Below, one piece after another: positions 1 through 9,349 of a stretch of 33,496 nt of DNA (the stretch's first letter is position 1; each line of letters starts with the position of its first letter). The DNA lies in contig JAFGQI010000165.1 in NCBI GenBank assembly GCA_016935755.1, positions 1 to 33,496 on the forward strand, read 5' to 3'. The notes beneath the pieces are model-generated. The model was not told the DNA's origin and searched no databases. It saw nothing but the letters and a program-made list of their open reading frames with translations. Source of the stretch: Anaerolineales bacterium. Lineage in GTDB: Bacteria; Chloroflexota; Anaerolineae; Anaerolineales; UBA4823. The translations under genes and the position numbers were made by a program.

Positions 1-131
1 CTTCAAACATACTGCCAGGTTATCACTTTTCCCTCCCCTTGACTAGACCTGACTCGTACCCTTTTTTTATATTGAGAATTGCTGCTTTATGAGTCAAGAA
101 TATGCTAAAATCAAATTGAATATGGAGGTGT

Positions 132-998
132 ATGATGAAAGCTGTGTCTGAAGTTCGTCCTTCGCCAATCGCAGGCAAATGGTATCCCTCCAACCCACAA
201 CTGCTGGCATCTGAGGTAGATCGTTACATCCAGAAAGCCCAATTCCCCCCACTATCCGGGAAAATCATGGCAGTGATGACGCCTCATGCCGGTTACCTCT
301 ACTCCGGCCCCGTAGCTGGATATGCTTTTGCCGCACTGCGAGGTATGACACCTGACCTGGTAGCCATCATCTCACCCATGCACCATCTGTCCTTTGAGCC
401 TTTACTGACCACCGCGCACGCCGCTTATGCTACCCCATTGGGAAACATCCCGGTGGATCTGGAGGCATTAAATCTCCTCGACGGCCATCTGCAGGAGGAG
501 CTGGGAATAAAACTTTCCCGGATTGCCAACGATCCAGAACACTCCCTCGAAATAGAGCTGCCTTTCTTGCAGCGTGCGCTGGCCAGCCCCTTCCGGCTGC
601 TCCCCATTATGGTGTTTGAGCAGAGCATCTCGATTGCGCGCGGCCTGGGGCAAGCGCTGGCGCGTCTATTTAAAGAAAACCTGGCTGACCAATCCATCCT
701 GCTGGTAGCCAGCACCGACCTTTCCCATTTTTATCCCCAGAAAATAGCTGATATACTGGATAAGGAATTCCTGCGCCAGGTGGAAGCCTTCGACCCCGAG
801 GGCGTTATCAATATTGAAAAAGAAGGGAAGGGATTCGCCTGTGGGCGCGGCGCACTGGCAGCAGTGCTTTGGGCTGCCAGGGAGATGGGCGCCGACCACG
901 CCCAGGTGCTGCACCATGCCACATCCGGCGATGTAACCGGAGATTACTCCCAGGTAGTTGGGTATGCTGCAGCTGTGATCACTCGCCGGTCAGGATGA
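132..998 (+). CDS. MEMO1 family protein (AmmeMemoRadiSam system protein B)
   Basis: The 288-residue protein spans the whole MEMO fold, which is related to class III extradiol dioxygenases. Visible family blocks are SPIAGKWYPSN near the N-terminus, TPHAGYLYSGPVAGYAF at about 50-66, EHSLEIELPFLQ at about 136-147, STDLSHF at about 193-199 and CGRGALAA at about 236-243. In this fold the conserved His and Cys residues line the putative metal-site pocket. A GGAGG motif at 124-128 precedes two consecutive ATG codons (132 and 135), so either could be used. In bacteria and archaea such genes usually sit beside AMMECR1 and a radical SAM gene; neither lies to the right, and the left flank is outside the window. 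The biochemical function is unknown. The gene is 20 bases upstream of the CBS membrane gene and probably co-transcribed with it. Family assignment is firm; role is not. Confidence 0.9.
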   Translation: MMKAVSEVRPSPIAGKWYPSNPQLLASEVDRYIQKAQFPPLSGKIMAVMTPHAGYLYSGPVAGYAFAALRGMTPDLVAIISPMHHLSFEPLLTTAHAAYATPLGNIPVDLEALNLLDGHLQEELGIKLSRIANDPEHSLEIELPFLQRALASPFRLLPIMVFEQSISIARGLGQALARLFKENLADQSILLVASTDLSHFYPQKIADILDKEFLRQVEAFDPEGVINIEKEGKGFACGRGALAAVLWAAREMGADHAQVLHHATSGDVTGDYSQVVGYAAAVITRRSG

Positions 999-1018
999 CA
1001 AGAAAGTATGTGTAAATC

Positions 1019-2410
1019 ATGGAACCTTTTACTTTAGTCGATGTAATTGGGTTGGTAGCTATTTTTTTGCTGGTGCTGGCCAATGCCTTTTTCGTGGCGG
1101 CAGAGTTTTCTCTGGTCAGCGTACGACGGACCCGCATCGCCGAACTGGTAGAGCACGGCGAAACCTCAGCCCTGGCTGTGCAGAAAGCCATCGAAAACCC
1201 AGACCGGGTGATTGCTGCCACGCAGCTCGGCATAACTTTAGCCAGCCTGGGCCTGGGCTGGGTGGGAGAGCCAGCTCTTTCACATCTATTGGACCCGCTC
1301 GTTCTGCTGTTTCCAGGAAACATCCAGTCCGAAGTATCGCACAGCATCTCTGCCGGGATAGCTTTTGCGCTGATCACCTTTTTGCATGTAGTAGCTGGTG
1401 AACTGGCCCCGAAGTCGGTTGCCCTTCAAGACCCCGAACGCACCTCTCTGGTCGTGGCAGGGCCTACTCTATGGGTCGAACGTATTTTTAAACCGGCAAT
1501 CTGGGCTTTGAATGGCAGCGGCAATGTCCTATTACGCTTGTTCGGCATTCAGCCCGCCTCCGGACACCAACTGGTGCACTCCGTGCAGGAGCTAAAAATG
1601 CTGGTCACAGCCAGCGCCGAAAGCGGCGTTGTAGAGGCAGATGAACGCGAAATGCTGCACGCGGTTTTTGATTTCGGCGATCTGATCGTGCGCCAGGTGA
1701 TGATCCCACGCACCGAGATGATCGCCGTAGAAGCCGATATCCCCTTGCCAGAGATTATCAGCCTGGTCTCGCAATCCACATATACAAAATTTCCGGTTTA
1801 CGATGACAGCCTGGACCAGATTATTGGTATCGTCCACGTAAAAGACCTGTTGGAAGCTGTGCAGCAGCCTGACTTCCAGCAGCTCACTGCTCGAAAATAT
1901 CTGCGCGAGCCTCTGTTTGTTCCCGAGACGATCTCGGTCAATTCCTTGCTGCACCGGTTCCGTGAAAAACGCCAGCATATTGCCATCATCATGGATGAAT
2001 ATGGCGGTACGGCCGGGCTGGTTACTCTGGAGGATCTGCTGGAAGAAATTGTCGGGGAAGTGAGCGATCCTTTTGACCGCAGCCAACCCGATTTTCAAAC
2101 TCTGCCAGACGGCTCGATTCTGATCGATGGACTGACGCTGATTGAAGATGTTAACCAACAGCTTGGCTTGAAGCTCGAAGAACCAAATTACGATACCATC
2201 GCCGGGTTTGTCCTGGGAAAACTGGGCCGGATTGCACAACCGGGCGACTGCATTGAAGGGGGCGGAGTGAATATCAAGGTCGAAGTCATGGACGGTTTGC
2301 GCATCGCGCGAGTTGCGCTCCGCCCCATCGCAGCTTCAGCAGAAAACGAGCCAGCTGATCCTCAGAAATCGGCGGACACATTGCCCAAAACAGCCGCTGA
2401 CCACGCCTGA
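1019..2410 (+). CDS. CNNM/CorC (HlyC)-type CBS-pair membrane protein
   Basis: This 463-residue protein has the standard order DUF21 membrane domain (about 1-190, several hydrophobic helices starting with LVDVIGLVAIFLLVLANAFF), a CBS pair (about 215-335; VMIPRTEMIAVEAD and KFPVYDDSLDQIIGIVHVKD in the first, VPETISVNSLL and IAIIMDEYGGTAGLVTLEDL in the second) and a C-terminal CorC_HlyC domain (about 350-440). DUF21-CBS proteins are linked to Mg2+/Co2+ handling in bacteria; the older 'hemolysin' label is not a functional claim. The segment EYGGTAGLVTLEDLLEEIVGE is the family hallmark and is intact. The last 20 or so residues are a low-complexity Ala/Asp/Pro tail. Only a weak purine-rich ribosome site (AAGAAAG) precedes the ATG. 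It lies between the MEMO gene and priA with 8 bases to priA, suggesting one transcript. Confidence 0.93.
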   Translation: MEPFTLVDVIGLVAIFLLVLANAFFVAAEFSLVSVRRTRIAELVEHGETSALAVQKAIENPDRVIAATQLGITLASLGLGWVGEPALSHLLDPLVLLFPGNIQSEVSHSISAGIAFALITFLHVVAGELAPKSVALQDPERTSLVVAGPTLWVERIFKPAIWALNGSGNVLLRLFGIQPASGHQLVHSVQELKMLVTASAESGVVEADEREMLHAVFDFGDLIVRQVMIPRTEMIAVEADIPLPEIISLVSQSTYTKFPVYDDSLDQIIGIVHVKDLLEAVQQPDFQQLTARKYLREPLFVPETISVNSLLHRFREKRQHIAIIMDEYGGTAGLVTLEDLLEEIVGEVSDPFDRSQPDFQTLPDGSILIDGLTLIEDVNQQLGLKLEEPNYDTIAGFVLGKLGRIAQPGDCIEGGGVNIKVEVMDGLRIARVALRPIAASAENEPADPQKSADTLPKTAADHA

Positions 2411-2418
2411 CGATCGCC

Positions 2419-4950
2419 ATGCCCACTTACCTGGAAGTAGCGGTTAATGTCCCCCAAGTCTCGGGGGTGTTTCACTACCACCTGCCGCCCGATTTGGAGG
2501 GGCAGGTGCGCCAGGGGCATCTGGTGGTGGTGCCTTTTGGCGCACGAACCGTACAAGGCGTTGTGCTGGGCTTTGTCGAACAGCCAGAGGTTCCCCAGAC
2601 CAAAGCGGTGTCAGGCCTGGTCGATCCGGCAGCCGTGCTGACCCCTCAGCAGATTGAACTGGCGCAGCAGCTCTCGCATGATTACCTCGCCCCATTGGCA
2701 GCCTGCATCGGATTGATGCTCCCTCCAGGCCTGGACCAACAGGCCGATGTGCTGTATACGCTGCGCGGGCTTGCCAGCGGAGAGCTCACCCCGACCCAGA
2801 AACGCCTGATTGCGCTGCTCGAAAAACGCGGCCCATTGCGTGGGTCACAAATTGATCATGGGTTTCATCGCCTGGAGTGGCGCGGGGCGGCGAGAACTCT
2901 GGTGCAGCGCGGCGTGCTGGAATCAAAACCTGTCCTACCCGCCCCGCGCGTGCGCCCTAAGCTCGTTCGCACTGTTCGCCTAGCCTGCTCACCAGATATG
3001 GTTGAGACAATATCCCCGGAACTGGGTAAACCAGGCTCTGCAGCAGCCCAACGCCGGCAGGCGATTCTACAATTTTTGGCGCGCGAGGCCAAGCCAGTCG
3101 AGGCGGCCTGGGTATACGCCGAAAGCGGCGGTAATTTGCAAGATCTGCGCCTGCTAAGCGGACGCGGCCTGGTACAGTTGGGGGAAGAAGAAATCTGGCG
3201 CGATCCCTTGGGGCAAACCATCTTCCAACCCGCAGTTCCACCCACGCTTACCCGCGATCAGCAAGCCGCCTGGGATAAGATTCAGCAGGAGATCCAGCGC
3301 GTCGCGCTCGGGCAGCCCTCCCCGCCCATTCTGCTGCACGGAGTCACCGGCTCCGGGAAAACCGAGCTCTACTTAAAGGCAGTTCAGGCAATGCTTGATC
3401 TTGGCCGGCAGGCGATTGTCCTGGTGCCCGAGATATCGCTGACGCCTCAAACGGTTAACCGTTTTGGAGGGCGTTTCCCCGGCCAAGTCGGTTTAATCCA
3501 TTCCGGTCTCTCCGCCGGAGAGAGATACGACACCTGGCGGCGCGCGCGCCTGGGCGAGTTCAACCTGGTCATCGGACCGCGCAGCGCCTTATTCACGCCC
3601 CTCCCCCGCATCGGGTTGATCGTGGTGGACGAGTGTCATGATGATTCGTACTACCAGTCCGAGGCAGTCCCCTACTACCATGCCCGGGAAGCGGCTGTTG
3701 CATACGCCCGTCTGATTGGAGCGGTATGCCTGCTTGGCTCAGCCACACCAGACCTGCTGAGCGCTTATCGCGCCCAGCAGAATCAATGGCAGTATATCCA
3801 GCTTCCAGCTCGCATTCTGGCTCACCGCGAGGCGGTTCAGTCCCAGATGCTGCGCCTGCAATCGGAAGGGAAAAGCCCCCCCAGGAGCCGCTTCCGCCCC
3901 CTGGAAGGGCAGGCAGAGACCAGTGATCTACCTCCAGTCTTGATTGTGGATATGCGCCAGGAGCTAAAAGACGGCAATCGTTCCATTTTCAGCCGGGGTT
4001 TACAATCTGCCCTGCAAGAAACCCTCGAACACGAACAGCAAGCCATCTTGTTTCTCAACCGGCGCGGCTCAGCCACGTATGTTTTCTGCAGGGACTGCGG
4101 CTACATCATGAAATGCCCACACTGTGAGCTGCCCCTGACCTTCCATGAATCGCAGATGACACTGCTCTGTCATTACTGCGGATACCAGCGCAAGATGCCG
4201 GTTCAATGCCCATCCTGTAAAGGGCCGCGAATTCGCCAATACGGCACTGGAACTCAGCGAGTTGAGTCAGAAATACAGGCTCTCTTCCCCCAGGCAAAAA
4301 TTTTACGCTGGGACTCAGAAACGACGCGAAAAAAAGGCGCCCATGAGATTATCCTGGGGCATTTCAGCGCCCATCGCGCCGATATTCTGATTGGCACCCA
4401 GATGCTTGCCAAGGGGCTGGATCTTCCCCTGGTGACCCTGGTTGGAGTGGTGCTGGCCGATGTCGGCTTGAGCCTGCCCGATTACCGCACAAACGAGCGC
4501 GCCTTCCAGATATTAACTCAGGTTGCCGGGCGAGCGGGCCGCAGCCCGCTGGGAGGCCAGGTGATTCTGCAAACTTTCCAGCCAGATCACTATGTGATCC
4601 AGGCTGCCGCCGGGCACAATTACCGGGCTTTCCTCGAGCGCGAGCTGGCTTACCGGCAGGAGATGACCTACCCACCTTTCGCCCAACTGGTGCGCCTCGA
4701 ATATCGCCATATGGATGCTGAGCGGGCAAAGAACACCAGCCAGGCTATGGCGATTAAACTCCAGCAATGGATCCAGGAAGAAGGTTTCCGCGCCACGCGC
4801 CTGATTGGCCCAGCGCCCTGTTTTTTCGCCCGCCTGGGTGGGGCTTACCGCTGGCAGATCGTGCTGGTAGGGCCAGATCCAGCCGAATTGCTCCGTGGTC
4901 GCTCTTTTACCGATTGGAAAATTGAGGTAAACCCGACAAGCTTGCTATAA
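2419..4950 (+). CDS. priA: Primosomal protein N' (replication restart helicase PriA)
   Basis: PriA recognises stalled forks and reloads the replisome. The 843-residue product has the usual length and order: N-terminal 3'-DNA-binding domain (about 1-105), winged helix, helicase core with Walker A GVTGSGKTELY (about 307-317), DExH box VVDECHDDSYYQ (about 402), then a zinc region of four CxxC pairs (CRDC, CPHC, CHYC, CPSC; about 557-600), helicase motifs including GTQMLAKGLDLP and QVAGRAGR, and a C-terminal domain. The DExH box reads DECH where many PriA proteins have DEEH; the catalytic D-E and H are kept. The helicase core carries an insertion of roughly 60 residues (about 470-520) between motif III and the zinc region. 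No strong ribosome site precedes the ATG, which lies 8 bases after the previous stop, so translational coupling is likely. Confidence 0.97.
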   Translation: MPTYLEVAVNVPQVSGVFHYHLPPDLEGQVRQGHLVVVPFGARTVQGVVLGFVEQPEVPQTKAVSGLVDPAAVLTPQQIELAQQLSHDYLAPLAACIGLMLPPGLDQQADVLYTLRGLASGELTPTQKRLIALLEKRGPLRGSQIDHGFHRLEWRGAARTLVQRGVLESKPVLPAPRVRPKLVRTVRLACSPDMVETISPELGKPGSAAAQRRQAILQFLAREAKPVEAAWVYAESGGNLQDLRLLSGRGLVQLGEEEIWRDPLGQTIFQPAVPPTLTRDQQAAWDKIQQEIQRVALGQPSPPILLHGVTGSGKTELYLKAVQAMLDLGRQAIVLVPEISLTPQTVNRFGGRFPGQVGLIHSGLSAGERYDTWRRARLGEFNLVIGPRSALFTPLPRIGLIVVDECHDDSYYQSEAVPYYHAREAAVAYARLIGAVCLLGSATPDLLSAYRAQQNQWQYIQLPARILAHREAVQSQMLRLQSEGKSPPRSRFRPLEGQAETSDLPPVLIVDMRQELKDGNRSIFSRGLQSALQETLEHEQQAILFLNRRGSATYVFCRDCGYIMKCPHCELPLTFHESQMTLLCHYCGYQRKMPVQCPSCKGPRIRQYGTGTQRVESEIQALFPQAKILRWDSETTRKKGAHEIILGHFSAHRADILIGTQMLAKGLDLPLVTLVGVVLADVGLSLPDYRTNERAFQILTQVAGRAGRSPLGGQVILQTFQPDHYVIQAAAGHNYRAFLERELAYRQEMTYPPFAQLVRLEYRHMDAERAKNTSQAMAIKLQQWIQEEGFRATRLIGPAPCFFARLGGAYRWQIVLVGPDPAELLRGRSFTDWKIEVNPTSLL

Positions 4951-4951
4951 T
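4922..4951 (+). promoter_or_regulatory. Sigma-70-like promoter for the phosphoribosyltransferase gene
   Basis: TTGAGG at 4922-4927 and a perfect TATAAT at 4946-4951 are 18 bases apart. The -10 box overlaps the priA stop codon. A start near 4958 would leave a leader of about 28 bases containing AGGAGA before the ATG at 4986. This suggests the phosphoribosyltransferase can be expressed independently of priA. Confidence 0.6.
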
Positions 4952-4985
4952 AGGGGAAATTGTAAACCCCGAGTAGGAGACGCGC

Positions 4986-5492
4986 ATGCAGCCTAGACGT
5001 ACTGAAGTGTTGACGTGGACAGATGTAAATCGCCTGATCGATCATCTTGTGCCCCAATTTGAAGGCGAATTCGAAGCCATGGTGATGATCACCCGCGGCG
5101 GGATCATCCCTGGAGGTCTTCTGGCGGAGTCCATGGGAATCACTCACATTTTGACTGCTGCGGTGGACTTTCCAGCCGAGGGAGAAATGGAAAAGGCCAA
5201 GCTGATGGCCTGGCCTCAATTTATCCAATTCCCCGAAGAGAGCGCCCTGCGGGGACGGCGCACGCTGGTTGTCGATGATGTGTGGGGATCCGGCCGGACA
5301 ATTACGGCGGTCAAGGTGCGAGTATCAGCCTCGGGTGGTTTTCCCTTCACCTGCGTACTGCATTTCAACCCTTATCGCAACCTATTCGGTACAGCCCGCC
5401 CGGACTATTTTGCTGCTATCACCGACGCGCAAATCGTATATCCCTGGGAAATTGATCGCGGCCCCGACCGGGTGCTGCTTGCGGGCGAATGA
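4986..5492 (+). CDS. Phosphoribosyltransferase domain protein (COG2236-like)
   Basis: This 168-residue type I phosphoribosyltransferase carries the PRPP-binding loop LVVDDVWGSGRTITAVK at about residues 94-110. The upstream block MVMITRGGIIPGGLLAE at about 36-52 corresponds to the 'RGG' region used by purine phosphoribosyltransferases for pyrophosphate binding. The late YPWEIDRGP motif is typical of COG2236-like enzymes, which include xanthine/hypoxanthine phosphoribosyltransferases. The true base substrate cannot be read from sequence. The start is supported by an AGGAGA ribosome site and a promoter just upstream. It converges on the polyphosphate operon with 29 bases between stops and no clear hairpin there. 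Nucleotide salvage would fit beside polyphosphate-driven nucleotide kinases, but the two are on opposite strands and that link is only a guess. Confidence 0.85.
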   Translation: MQPRRTEVLTWTDVNRLIDHLVPQFEGEFEAMVMITRGGIIPGGLLAESMGITHILTAAVDFPAEGEMEKAKLMAWPQFIQFPEESALRGRRTLVVDDVWGSGRTITAVKVRVSASGGFPFTCVLHFNPYRNLFGTARPDYFAAITDAQIVYPWEIDRGPDRVLLAGE

Positions 5493-5521
5493 AGAGAGCG
5501 GCAAAACCGACCAGATTTGGG

Positions 5522-7156
5522 CTATAAAACAGAAATTGAGCGGGCCAGGTTTTTACGGAACTCGGGGCGGTTAATATACGCCCAGGCTTCGCTAAAGGTC
5601 GCCACCAGCCGGTGGCGTTCGGCATAGCGATAAGCCAGGTAATTCATGATTACAGCCGGATTCTGGCGCTCGCTGATGGGCAAAGAAAGCTGCTGCGCTT
5701 CCCAGCTATCGACAAATTGCCGCAGCAACTGTGTGGCTACATCTGCATCGTTTAAATCCCCAAGATGATCTTGAATACCTTTCAGATCATTGATGACCGA
5801 GGTTGATTCTGCCCCCAGGACTTCACGGAAGTATTCAACCGTGTAGCGCAGCTTTTTAAATTCAATCCGCAGCGCATGCAAGCGCTCGATAGGAGCATCC
5901 ACCAAATAAGGATCGTAAGATCGGACAACTGCCAGTCGACTATAGATGAGAATGGGAGCAAGCTGGCTGACCAGATATGGCGTTGGCTGATCCTTAGGCA
6001 GCGAACGTGCGCCAGCGCCGGGGGTCTGCACAAAAATATTGAACTTGCGTTTAAAAATATGGTAATCCTGACTATCCAGAAAAGCCAGCATCTGGTCTCT
6101 GGCAGCATCGCGCTGGAGTTCCCAGGCCTGTAATAATGGGTTTAGACCCGAACGGTGCTTTTCAGGCAGCGTTCCCAAATAAATATTGGCTTTCTCCATC
6201 AGAACATCCAGGTCGCGCACCGCCCCCAGGGCGCGCCCGGTTGCCCGCAGCCCGTTCAGATAAGGCTTCAAAGCTCTGTTCTCAAAGGCATCTTCAAACA
6301 CCTCGAAAGCAGCCCGCAGACGACGGGTAGCCACGCGCATATCATGTAAAGCCTCCGCATCCTCTCCCAAACGGGTGCCTTCTTCCCAGCGCAGCACCTG
6401 AGCGAATTGGAAACGCATGACTTTCCGACCAGCTTCCGCCAACGGATCTCCCGGCTCGATGCCCATGCTTTCGACGGGTGGAGGAAATGGTAAAAAGCGG
6501 CTGGCTGCCTCAGCTGGCTCCAGCACCTTTACTTCCGGATAGCCAATCTTTGCCCATAAGCGCGCCTGGTGTTCGGCGGCGGCGGCATCGTTGACCACTT
6601 CCCTGCCCTCCACCACGATCCACATCTCACGCCGCCCCAATTCCACCTGCTTGATCACAGTTTGCTCACTGCCAGAATCATTCAGCCCGGTGGCAATGCG
6701 CAGCAGGGCTACGATGGTCAAGGCTTCGCGCTGCTGCTGTGGAGAAAGGTCGAGACGCTCAAAATCGCTGCGCTTTATGATCCCCTGGTAATAAGCAATC
6801 ACCGCCCCAAGAAGATTCTGGCGATCCAGGCTGATTTCCTCTGCAACATGTTCCTGAACCAGTTCGCGAATAGAGCGTAGGGCTTTCTTACGAGTGCCAC
6901 CTATGGATGTCTCCTTGAGCAGGGCAGCCAGATCTACCAGGTGGCGGCTATCCTCCCCTAATGCATGTAAGGGCCGGGTGTGGTCAAATAGAACCAGGGC
7001 CAGTTCGCGCACATGCTCCAGCGATGCTGGCTGTATGTCTCCATCGACCAGGAGGTCTGTGCTTACAGGGCCTGGGTTGAGTGGATCCTGGGGGGCGGGG
7101 ACTGAAGGAAGCCCCTCCTGACTGTTTTCAGGATCAAAAATGATCTCGTCTTCCAT
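5522..7156 (-). CDS. Ppx C-terminal-like/CHAD domain fusion protein
   Basis: I chose the ATG at 7156, preceded by AGGAGA, giving 544 residues; an upstream in-frame start at 7198 would overlap ppk1. The N-terminal 40 or so residues are acidic and probably disordered. Residues about 45-190 resemble the helical C-terminal (HD-like) domain of exopolyphosphatase/GppA (LALVLFDHTRPLHAL, DLAALLKETSI, ALTIVALLRIATGLNDS). The Ppx catalytic ASKHA domain is absent. Residues about 235-525 form a CHAD domain with two characteristic Arg/Lys-rich helices, ALHDMRVATRRLRAAFEVF and LHALRIEFKKLRYTVEYF. CHAD domains bind inorganic polyphosphate through such basic helices. As last gene of a ppk2-ppk2-ppk1 operon it probably binds or localises polyP, or helps tune its turnover. 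CHAD is clear; the N-terminal assignment is moderate. Confidence 0.9.
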   Translation of the reverse strand: MEDEIIFDPENSQEGLPSVPAPQDPLNPGPVSTDLLVDGDIQPASLEHVRELALVLFDHTRPLHALGEDSRHLVDLAALLKETSIGGTRKKALRSIRELVQEHVAEEISLDRQNLLGAVIAYYQGIIKRSDFERLDLSPQQQREALTIVALLRIATGLNDSGSEQTVIKQVELGRREMWIVVEGREVVNDAAAAEHQARLWAKIGYPEVKVLEPAEAASRFLPFPPPVESMGIEPGDPLAEAGRKVMRFQFAQVLRWEEGTRLGEDAEALHDMRVATRRLRAAFEVFEDAFENRALKPYLNGLRATGRALGAVRDLDVLMEKANIYLGTLPEKHRSGLNPLLQAWELQRDAARDQMLAFLDSQDYHIFKRKFNIFVQTPGAGARSLPKDQPTPYLVSQLAPILIYSRLAVVRSYDPYLVDAPIERLHALRIEFKKLRYTVEYFREVLGAESTSVINDLKGIQDHLGDLNDADVATQLLRQFVDSWEAQQLSLPISERQNPAVIMNYLAYRYAERHRLVATFSEAWAYINRPEFRKNLARSISVL

Positions 7157-7170
7157 GTTGTTCTCCTGGC

Positions 7171-9315
7171 TTAGTGCTGATGTAGGTTTATCAACCACTG
7201 CTGAGGATTGACAGAGGTATCTCCGGCGCGCGGCTCCAGGTACTCATAGACGCCATCCGGCCGCATTTTGCGCACTTTGACATTCCCTTTCAGGTAAGTT
7301 CCTAAAACATCATCGCGGAGATAGCGGATAATACTGATATCTTGAACCGGGAACAGCACTTCCACACGATGATTGATATTCCGGGGCATTAAGTCAGCGC
7401 TCCCCAGATAGATTTGCTCATTGCCCCCATTCCTGAAGTAGTAAACCCGACTGTGTTCCAGGAAGCGCCCCACCACACTCAATACATGAATATTATCGCT
7501 TAATCCAGGAATACCCGGTCGCAGGCAGCACATGCCGCGCACGATCAGATCTACCTTGACGCCGGCCCGTGAAGCTTCGTACAATTTGCGGATGATGGGT
7601 GGATCGACCAGGGAGTTCATCTTGAAAATCAAGTGGCCTTCTTCTCCACGCTGGTGATAGGCTATCTCCCGGTCAATCAAGGAAACCATACCACTGCGCA
7701 GATTCACCGGGGCAACCAGCAGTTTATGGTATTGTTTCTTTGCTGAATAGCCTGTCAAATAATTAAACAGGTCGGTTGCATCCGCGCCAATTTCTTCATC
7801 ACAGGTAAACATACCGATATCTTCATAAATCTGGGCTGTGATCGCGTTGTAATTGCCGGTTGCCAGGTGAATATATCGCCGGATGTGTTCGCCTTCTTTG
7901 CGCACCACCAGAGCAACTTTTGAATGGGTCTTCAGCCCAAGCAGGCCGTAAATCACATGCACGCCCTCTTTTTCCAGCATCCTGGCCCAGCTGATATTGC
8001 TCTCTTCATCAAACCGCGCTTTAAGTTCCACCAGCACAGCCACCTGTTTGCCATTTTCACGCGCTTCCAGGAGCGTCTGAACCACAGGCGAGTTCCGGCC
8101 CACCCGGTAGAGGGTTTGTTTGATCGCCAGGACATTCGGATCACGGGCAGCCTGGTGTAGAAAATCTACCACTGGTTTAAAAGAATCATAAGGATGATGC
8201 AGCAAGATATCTTCACGACGAATGGCAGCAAAGATATCCCTGCCATGAACCTCTCCCCCTAGAGCCACTGGAATCGACTGCCGCAGAGGAGGGTCTTTCA
8301 ATTCATAGCGGTCCAGGCTGTGCAAGGACATCAAGGAACTGAGGCCCAGCACACCATCCAGAGTATAGACATCCAGACGATCCATTTCCAGGTTTTCGAT
8401 CAGGGTCTCGCGAATCCGAGTGGGCATGGCGTCGTTCACCGTCAGCCGCATTACAGACCCAAACCGTCGCTGGCGCACGCTCTGTTCCATGGTCTCCAAG
8501 AGATCATCAGCTTCCAGTTCCTGAATGACCGTATCTGCGTCACGGGTAACCCGGAATGGATGCGCCTCAATGATTTCCATTCCTGGAAATAATTTTTCCA
8601 GGTTGGCCGCGATGACCTGCTCAAGCCAAACAAAGTAATGCTTGGCAGGGGTTGTGCCATCTCTCCGAAGCCCTCCCGAAGAACGTTTCAGCGGCACCAG
8701 GCGGGGCAAGGTATCTGGCACCTTGACGCGCCCGAATCGTTCACGCCCATGCTCATCTCGAACAACCAGAGCCAGGTTAAGACTCAAGTTTGAAATATGA
8801 GGAAATGGATGGCCCGGATCGAACGCCAGCGGGGTAAGCACTGGAAAAACCACTTCTTCAAAATATTGGTCAACATTTTCTTTCTGCCGTTCCGTGAGAA
8901 CGTGATAATCCAATAAGTATATGCCGGCTTTCGATAGCAGAGGCATAAGCTCATCGCGCAGGCATTCGCGCGCCTCATTCATTAGCTGGGTGCCTACCTT
9001 GCGGATTTCAGCTAACTGGCGGGCAGGTGTCATTCCATCAGCAGGCAGTTCGACCACGCCAGCGTCCACCTGCTTCTTCAAGCCAGCCACACGCACCATA
9101 AAAAATTCATCCAGATTCGATCCAACGATGGCCAGGAATTTCACGCGTTCCAACAAGGGGTTGCTCTCATCGCGAGCTTCCTGCAGCACGCGTCGCTGGA
9201 ATTCCAGCATGCTCAACTCCCGGTTGATGTAAAGCTGGGGGTCGTTTAGATCGATCTGTGTTTCAACCTTTGGACTGGCTGCCTGCTCTTCTGCCTCATC
9301 ATCTCGCTTGACCAT
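7171..9315 (-). CDS. ppk1: Polyphosphate kinase 1
   Basis: PPK1 reversibly transfers the gamma phosphate of ATP to a growing polyphosphate chain. The start at 9315 (ATG with GGAGG just upstream) gives 714 residues, the usual size; a TTG four codons earlier is less likely. All four domains are recognisable: N-terminal YINRELSMLEFQRRVLQEA, the head domain, and two phospholipase-D-like C-terminal domains. The catalytic His that is phosphorylated in the family lies in GLKTHSK (His464), and the second conserved His is in MPRNINHRVEVL (His649). ARFDEESNISWA, just before the first, is also typical. Nothing appears missing. It lies 34 bases after the second ppk2 gene and 14 bases before the CHAD gene, so it is the third gene of one operon. 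Confidence 0.98.
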   Translation of the reverse strand: MVKRDDEAEEQAASPKVETQIDLNDPQLYINRELSMLEFQRRVLQEARDESNPLLERVKFLAIVGSNLDEFFMVRVAGLKKQVDAGVVELPADGMTPARQLAEIRKVGTQLMNEARECLRDELMPLLSKAGIYLLDYHVLTERQKENVDQYFEEVVFPVLTPLAFDPGHPFPHISNLSLNLALVVRDEHGRERFGRVKVPDTLPRLVPLKRSSGGLRRDGTTPAKHYFVWLEQVIAANLEKLFPGMEIIEAHPFRVTRDADTVIQELEADDLLETMEQSVRQRRFGSVMRLTVNDAMPTRIRETLIENLEMDRLDVYTLDGVLGLSSLMSLHSLDRYELKDPPLRQSIPVALGGEVHGRDIFAAIRREDILLHHPYDSFKPVVDFLHQAARDPNVLAIKQTLYRVGRNSPVVQTLLEARENGKQVAVLVELKARFDEESNISWARMLEKEGVHVIYGLLGLKTHSKVALVVRKEGEHIRRYIHLATGNYNAITAQIYEDIGMFTCDEEIGADATDLFNYLTGYSAKKQYHKLLVAPVNLRSGMVSLIDREIAYHQRGEEGHLIFKMNSLVDPPIIRKLYEASRAGVKVDLIVRGMCCLRPGIPGLSDNIHVLSVVGRFLEHSRVYYFRNGGNEQIYLGSADLMPRNINHRVEVLFPVQDISIIRYLRDDVLGTYLKGNVKVRKMRPDGVYEYLEPRAGDTSVNPQQWLINLHQH

Positions 9316-9349
9316 ACCTGCCTCCAAAACGATCGGCTCAATCTAAGCC

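Noticed and set aside
1-131. T-tract near 61-68 as the terminator of a gene to the left
   Set aside because: I found no stem of useful length just before it, so I only note the tract; a weak TTGCTG-N16-TATGCT at 79-106 might be the MEMO gene promoter.
1592-2239. A 215-codon minus-strand open frame inside the CBS membrane protein gene
   Set aside because: The plus-strand CBS and CorC_HlyC domains are unambiguous, and the antisense product resembles nothing.
3622-3660. DECH instead of DEEH in PriA as an inactivating change
   Set aside because: The residues needed in a DExH box are kept and every other helicase motif and zinc cysteine is intact.
4953-4970. GGGG...CCCC inverted repeat after priA as a terminator
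   Set aside because: Only four pairs with a ten-base loop and no T-run, and it lies in the leader of the next gene behind a good promoter.
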